Positions 16,636 through 16,666 of a stretch of DNA of 16,666 nt are shown piece by piece; within the stretch, counting starts at the first letter, position 1; every line of letters starts with the position of its first letter. The stretch is from the NCBI GenBank assembly GCA_003486645.1, contig DNGI01000263.1, forward strand, positions 1 through 16,666, written 5' to 3'. Origin of the DNA: Cyanobacteria bacterium UBA11370 (lineage in GTDB: Bacteria > Cyanobacteriota > Cyanobacteriia > Cyanobacteriales > Coleofasciculaceae). The notes below the pieces were generated by a model, which searched no databases, was not told where the DNA came from, and saw only the letters and a list, made by a program, of their open reading frames with translations. The position numbers and the translations under genes were made by a program.

Positions 16636-16666
16636 GAGTGGGGAGTGGGGAGATGGGGAGATGGGG
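16636..16666. repeat. G-rich tandem repeat running off the window
   Basis: Repeated GAGTGGG then GAGATGGG units of 7 to 8 nt reach the right edge. This resembles the short tandemly repeated sequences found between genes in filamentous cyanobacteria. Its full length is not visible. Confidence 0.7.

Overview
This window looks like chromosomal DNA from a cyanobacterium, probably a filamentous one. At least 18 copies of the HIP1 octamer GCGATCGC lie in 16.7 kb, where chance would give less than one. Heptamer tandem repeats of the kind common in filamentous cyanobacteria are present, and one GAF domain resembles a cyanobacteriochrome. No tRNA, rRNA, CRISPR array or transposase gene was found. The genus cannot be fixed from the sequence alone.

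Positions 1-8591, plus strand: three consecutive genes for exported, surface-type proteins. The first, cut by the left edge, encodes a large outer-membrane beta-barrel protein with Ig-like N-terminal domains. The second encodes an exported protein with a CSLREA-like motif and a right-handed beta-helix. The third encodes a 1029-residue protein with a DUF6923-like propeller and five DUF11 repeats. Together they look like a cell-surface or adhesion locus of unknown function. The second gene is crowded with intergenic-type short tandem repeats, and its start is uncertain, possibly because of a slip in an A7 tract.

Positions 8592-9756: a convergent junction with a 29-nt palindrome, then a minus-strand mobA-like gene. 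MobA attaches GMP to molybdopterin for molybdoenzymes such as nitrate reductase. Here the domain carries an extra N-terminal module of about 75 residues. Upstream lie a CRP-like palindrome and a second dispersed palindrome.

Positions 9757-14727, minus strand: a very large sensor histidine kinase (PAS x4, GAF x4, HisKA, HATPase_c) interrupted by one in-frame TGA at 13033-13035. The two halves share a reading frame and together make one continuous domain series. GAF1 has the Cys-His bilin-attachment motif of cyanobacteriochromes, but Tyr replaces Cys in its DXCF-like motif. The locus may therefore be a light sensor recently broken by a nonsense mutation, a sequencing error, or a readthrough case.

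Positions 14728-16666: a 677-bp gap with short palindromes and direct repeats but no convincing gene, then a minus-strand type II DnaJ/CbpA-like co-chaperone gene with a good ribosome binding site. Upstream of it are paired hairpins and a G-rich tandem repeat that runs off the window.
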